This document shows positions 6,875-8,416 of a stretch of 8,416 nt of DNA, in pieces. The stretch covers positions 1 through 8,416 of the forward strand of contig JAISTL010000297.1 of the NCBI GenBank assembly GCA_031272615.1. Reading direction: 5' to 3'. Within the stretch, counting starts at the first letter, position 1, and every line of letters starts with the position of its first letter. This DNA is from Methylobacteriaceae bacterium. Its GTDB lineage: Bacteria; Pseudomonadota; Alphaproteobacteria; Rhizobiales; Beijerinckiaceae. Position numbers and translations under genes: made by a program. The notes beneath the pieces were generated by a model. The model searched no databases. It was not told the DNA's origin and was given only the letters and a program-made list of their open reading frames with translations.

Positions 6875-7005
6875 GTAACCCCTCCGGGTTAGGGAAACCC
6901 CATACGGGGTTGGTCGAGTTTTCCTCACGAATCCGGGGGTTGAAACCCCCGGTTACCAAGAGGGTCACCCCTTTCGGGGTTTATGGTGGAGTGTGTGACA
7001 GGCAT
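6875..7005 (-). repeat. Right inverted repeat of the element (four palindromes)
   Basis: This is the inverted counterpart of 6151-6281. It contains AACCCC-ATAC-GGGGTT (6896-6911), a perfect 9-bp stem CCGGGGGTT/AACCCCCGG with a 2-nt loop (6933-6952) and ACCCC-TTTC-GGGGT (6967-6980), plus an AACCCCTCCGGGTT palindrome just inside (6877-6890). The palindromes are cleaner here than in the left copy, where single changes break some pairs. Confidence 0.85.
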
Positions 7006-7030
7006 GCGGGTATTTGACCATGCCATCGCT

Positions 7031-7057
7031 TGGTGGACTTGGTGTACCAAGTCCATC
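7031..7057. repeat. Outlying copy of the 9-bp repeat word forming a palindrome
   Basis: GGACTTGGT-GT-ACCAAGTCC (7035-7054) is a perfect 9-bp inverted repeat made of the same GTCCACCAA-type word found before the mobile element. It sits 26 bp beyond the right end, so repeat sequence lies on both sides of the insertion. Confidence 0.65.
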
Positions 7058-7192
7058 GCTGATTTGGTCTGTTCATCGTATTCTCCAGAGCTTTTCTTCT
7101 GAATTGCTTCGCGGCGCATGAATTCGCGCACCGATACTTACGGGTTGTGAATCGCGGTGACATGACTCGGTTCCTTCATATGATTCATGGCC

Positions 7193-7303
7193 TTACGTAA
7201 CTGTCGCCGTCGTTTGTTCACACTATTTCAACCATTGAAAACCTTTTCTTCACATGAATTTTTCTTCATTACGTAACTGAGTTTTTGCGCTTACGTAACG
7301 GAG
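7193..7303. repeat. Three TTACGTAAC motifs in AT-rich DNA
   Basis: TTACGTAAC occurs at 7193-7201, 7269-7277 and 7291-7299. The last two extend to TTACGTAACTGAG and TTACGTAACGGAG and are 22 bp apart, about two helical turns. Two further relatives lie at 7785-7830. The region between has no convincing gene. The core TTACGTAA is a perfect palindrome, as expected of a protein-binding site or iteron. Confidence 0.6.
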
Positions 7304-7419
7304 TTTGCGTCATCAATCGCTTGAATCGACACGTGATTTCAAATATACATGAGTTTTGATAAGGTTTATGCGAAAATCGATTGGTAGTTATAATACGTTT
7401 TACTTGGCAAGATTCATAT

Positions 7420-7448
7420 TTGACTCTGTATTCGAATTCGAGTATCCA
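7420..7448 (+). promoter_or_regulatory. Candidate sigma-70 promoter for the RNA gene
   Basis: TTGACT (7420-7425) and TATCCA (7443-7448) are separated by exactly 17 bp. Transcription would start near 7455, about 12 bp before the first predicted stem of the RNA described next. The -10 is imperfect. Confidence 0.4.
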
Positions 7449-7455
7449 AAGACTC

Positions 7456-7702
7456 ATAGGACAGCGTGTGACCGAGTGGGGGCGGCATCGGTTGGGGTTG
7501 TTCCGAGACACGTTTTCCTTGTTCTCTTCTCCCGCCGTTGTGGTTTCCGCCACGCGGTCACCCGCCGGCGCCCCGGCCCCGGAAGTCTGCCGCAGCCGGC
7601 GGGTTGGGAAGTGAACGCGCCTGTGTACCACTGAGTAACCCGCGGACATCACTTACCGTTGTTCCTGTTCGGCTCCGTACCGAACGGGAACAACGGTTTT
7701 TT
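7456..7702 (+). ncRNA. Candidate structured noncoding RNA of unknown family
   Basis: A GC-rich island of about 240 bp sits inside AT-rich DNA, behind a promoter-like sequence and ending at a strong terminator. Four consecutive hairpins can be drawn. P1 pairs GTGACCG (7468-7474) with CGGTCAC (7555-7561). It continues past an A-G mismatch with GTGG/CCAC and, after a GGG bulge, CGG/CCG. P2 pairs CCGCCGG (7562-7568) with CCGGCGG (7596-7602). P3 pairs AAGTGA (7609-7614) with TCACTT (7649-7654). P4 is the terminator. The P1 loop contains GTTGTTCC (7497-7504), identical to part of the terminator's 5' arm, so it could pair with the terminator's 3' arm instead. I see no tmRNA, RNase P, SRP or clear 6S signature. 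No gene follows on this strand within the window, so it looks like a free-standing RNA. The fold is hand-drawn. Confidence 0.5.
7656..7702 (+). terminator. Strong rho-independent terminator
   Basis: CCGTTGTTCC-T-GTTCGG (7656-7672) pairs with CCGAAC-G-GGAACAACGG (7680-7696), giving 17 contiguous pairs including one U-G wobble, with a 7-nt loop and then six T. The T-run lies only on the plus-strand side, so it ends plus-strand transcription. This is the clearest evidence that a transcript crosses 7456-7655. Confidence 0.92.
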
Positions 7703-7735
7703 CATATCAGGCGACATCTTTCCCCCTTGTTTTAA

Positions 7736-7765
7736 TTGACACTATCCGCATTCATCGCAAATAAT
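7736..7765 (+). promoter_or_regulatory. Possible promoter after the terminator
   Basis: A perfect TTGACA (7736-7741) is followed after 18 bp by AATAAT (7760-7765). It faces away from the terminator toward a region without a plus-strand gene, so it may be chance in AT-rich DNA. Confidence 0.25.
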
Positions 7766-7781
7766 CATCAAGTATTCTCCT

Positions 7782-7835
7782 ACTCGTAACGTAACGTTCA
7801 GCCCGCATTTGGCGACTCGTTACGTAACGTTGAGT
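7782..7835. repeat. Paired 20-bp direct repeats with ACGTAACGTT core
   Basis: ACTCGTAACGTAACGTTCAG (7782-7801) and ACTCGTTACGTAACGTTGAG (7815-7834) differ at two positions and start exactly 33 bp apart, about three helical turns. The second contains the perfect palindrome CGTTACGTAACG (7818-7829). They share the core of the three motifs at 7193-7303. Confidence 0.7.
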
Positions 7836-7864
7836 CTCTTTATTATCCACAATAGCCCTCGAAT

Positions 7865-7902
7865 AATTCACGGGTATTGACAAGATGTCAACCCGTTGAA
7901 TT
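7865..7902. promoter_or_regulatory. 38-bp imperfect inverted repeat
   Basis: AATTCA-CGGG-TA-TTGACA (7865-7882) mirrors TGTCAA-CCCG-T-TGAATT (7886-7902) across a 3-nt centre. This gives 16 paired positions interrupted only by small bulges. No T-run follows on either strand, so an operator or hairpin is more likely than a terminator. Confidence 0.5.
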
Positions 7903-8268
<366 letters not shown>

Positions 8269-8416
8269 CGGGGGGCCGGGGGCAGGGGGCAGGGGGGCCT
8301 GGGGCGGGGGGAATGGGGAACGGGGGATTAGTAAGTAAGCGGGGCTCGTTACTCTCCCGCGCCGCCCGGTAACCTATCCCCTCCATTTCCCACTTCCCAT
8401 TTCCTAATCCACTTTC
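8269..8416. repeat. G-rich and purine/pyrimidine-skewed low-complexity DNA
   Basis: From 8269 to about 8328 runs of four to seven G are broken by single C, A or T, giving several G-quadruplex-capable blocks. After a GTAAGTAAGC stretch and a short mixed segment, the end (8379-8416) is made of TTTCCCA and CTTCCCA-like words, that is GGGAAATG-like words on the other strand. No gene is visible. Confidence 0.7.

Larger units (their letters stand above)
6151..7005. mobile_element. IS200-type element bounded by palindrome-rich inverted repeats
   Basis: An 855-bp unit consists of one Y1/HUH transposase gene between inverted copies of a 131-bp sequence (6151-6281 and 6875-7005). The outer ends read ATGCCTGTCACACACTCC inward from both sides. 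GCGG flanks both ends (6147-6150 and 7006-7009), which may be a 4-bp target duplication or chance. Classical IS200/IS605 elements lack long terminal inverted repeats and end in subterminal hairpins, so this arrangement resembles a transposase flanked by opposed REP/REPIN-like palindrome clusters. Confidence 0.8.

Noticed and set aside
6753..6968. N-terminal extension of the transposase to an ATG at 6968
   Set aside because: The extra 72 residues are translated from the right inverted repeat and its inner flank and have no counterpart in IS200-type TnpA, whose typical start is MPSYNQ at 6752.
7356..7634. 92-codon open frame on the plus strand ending just before the terminator
   Set aside because: It starts upstream of the only promoter-like site, crosses an abrupt AT-to-GC change, and has Arg/Pro-rich nondescript composition. 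The hairpin structure of the same DNA explains it better as RNA.
7269..7652. 127-codon minus-strand open frame over the RNA island
   Set aside because: No domain-like features or ribosome site, and it is antisense to the terminator-bearing transcript.
7456..7702. tmRNA, RNase P RNA, SRP RNA or 6S RNA
   Set aside because: No tRNA-like ends or tag frame, no GAGGAAAGUC-type RNase P motif, no SRP GGAAG/AGCA loop arrangement, and no clear 6S rod with a central bubble could be drawn.

Overview
The window looks like a GC-rich proteobacterial chromosome segment, most likely alphaproteobacterial. The reasons are the high GC, the close grouping of rpiA with a DUF2059 gene and gph-type phosphatases (a neighbourhood I associate with Alphaproteobacteria), and the GC-biased codon use. 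This placement is inference from context, not a database match.

Layout. Positions 1-201 are noncoding: a fragment of a widely dispersed bacterial intergenic repeat, then a dense run of GC-rich hairpins. From 202 to 4554 five genes lie on the minus strand. In transcription order they are a small secreted protein of unknown function (4123-4554), ribose-5-phosphate isomerase rpiA (3265-3972), an exported protein with two DUF2059 repeats (2147-3205), a four-helix membrane protein (1376-2047), and a DUF4172/Fic protein (202-1311) with a large inverted repeat in front of it. Divergently, 4668-6043 holds two tandem HAD hydrolases, both phosphoglycolate-phosphatase-like; the second has lost part of the Gph signature. 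rpiA and gph are carbon-metabolism genes of the pentose-phosphate and phosphoglycolate salvage type.

From 6042 the window becomes accessory. A 9-bp tandem repeat array begins over the gph-like stop codon. An 855-bp mobile element (6151-7005) follows: an IS200-type Y1/HUH transposase gene between 131-bp terminal inverted repeats, each built from four short palindromes. The same 9-bp repeat word reappears on the far side of the element.

Positions 7012-8416 contain no convincing protein gene. Much of this stretch is AT-rich, unlike the rest. It holds five copies of a TTACGTAAC-type motif at helical-turn-like spacings and a 38-bp imperfect inverted repeat. It also contains a GC-rich island with a promoter-like sequence, a run of successive hairpins and a very strong rho-independent terminator, which I read as an unannotated structured RNA gene (about 7456-7702, plus strand). 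The window ends in a 46-nt pure G run and G-rich or purine/pyrimidine-skewed low-complexity DNA, which may be partly an assembly artefact.

The best candidates for something undescribed are the RNA gene at 7456-7702, the palindrome-built transposon ends, the TTACGTAAC motif family and the inverted-repeat operator in front of fic.
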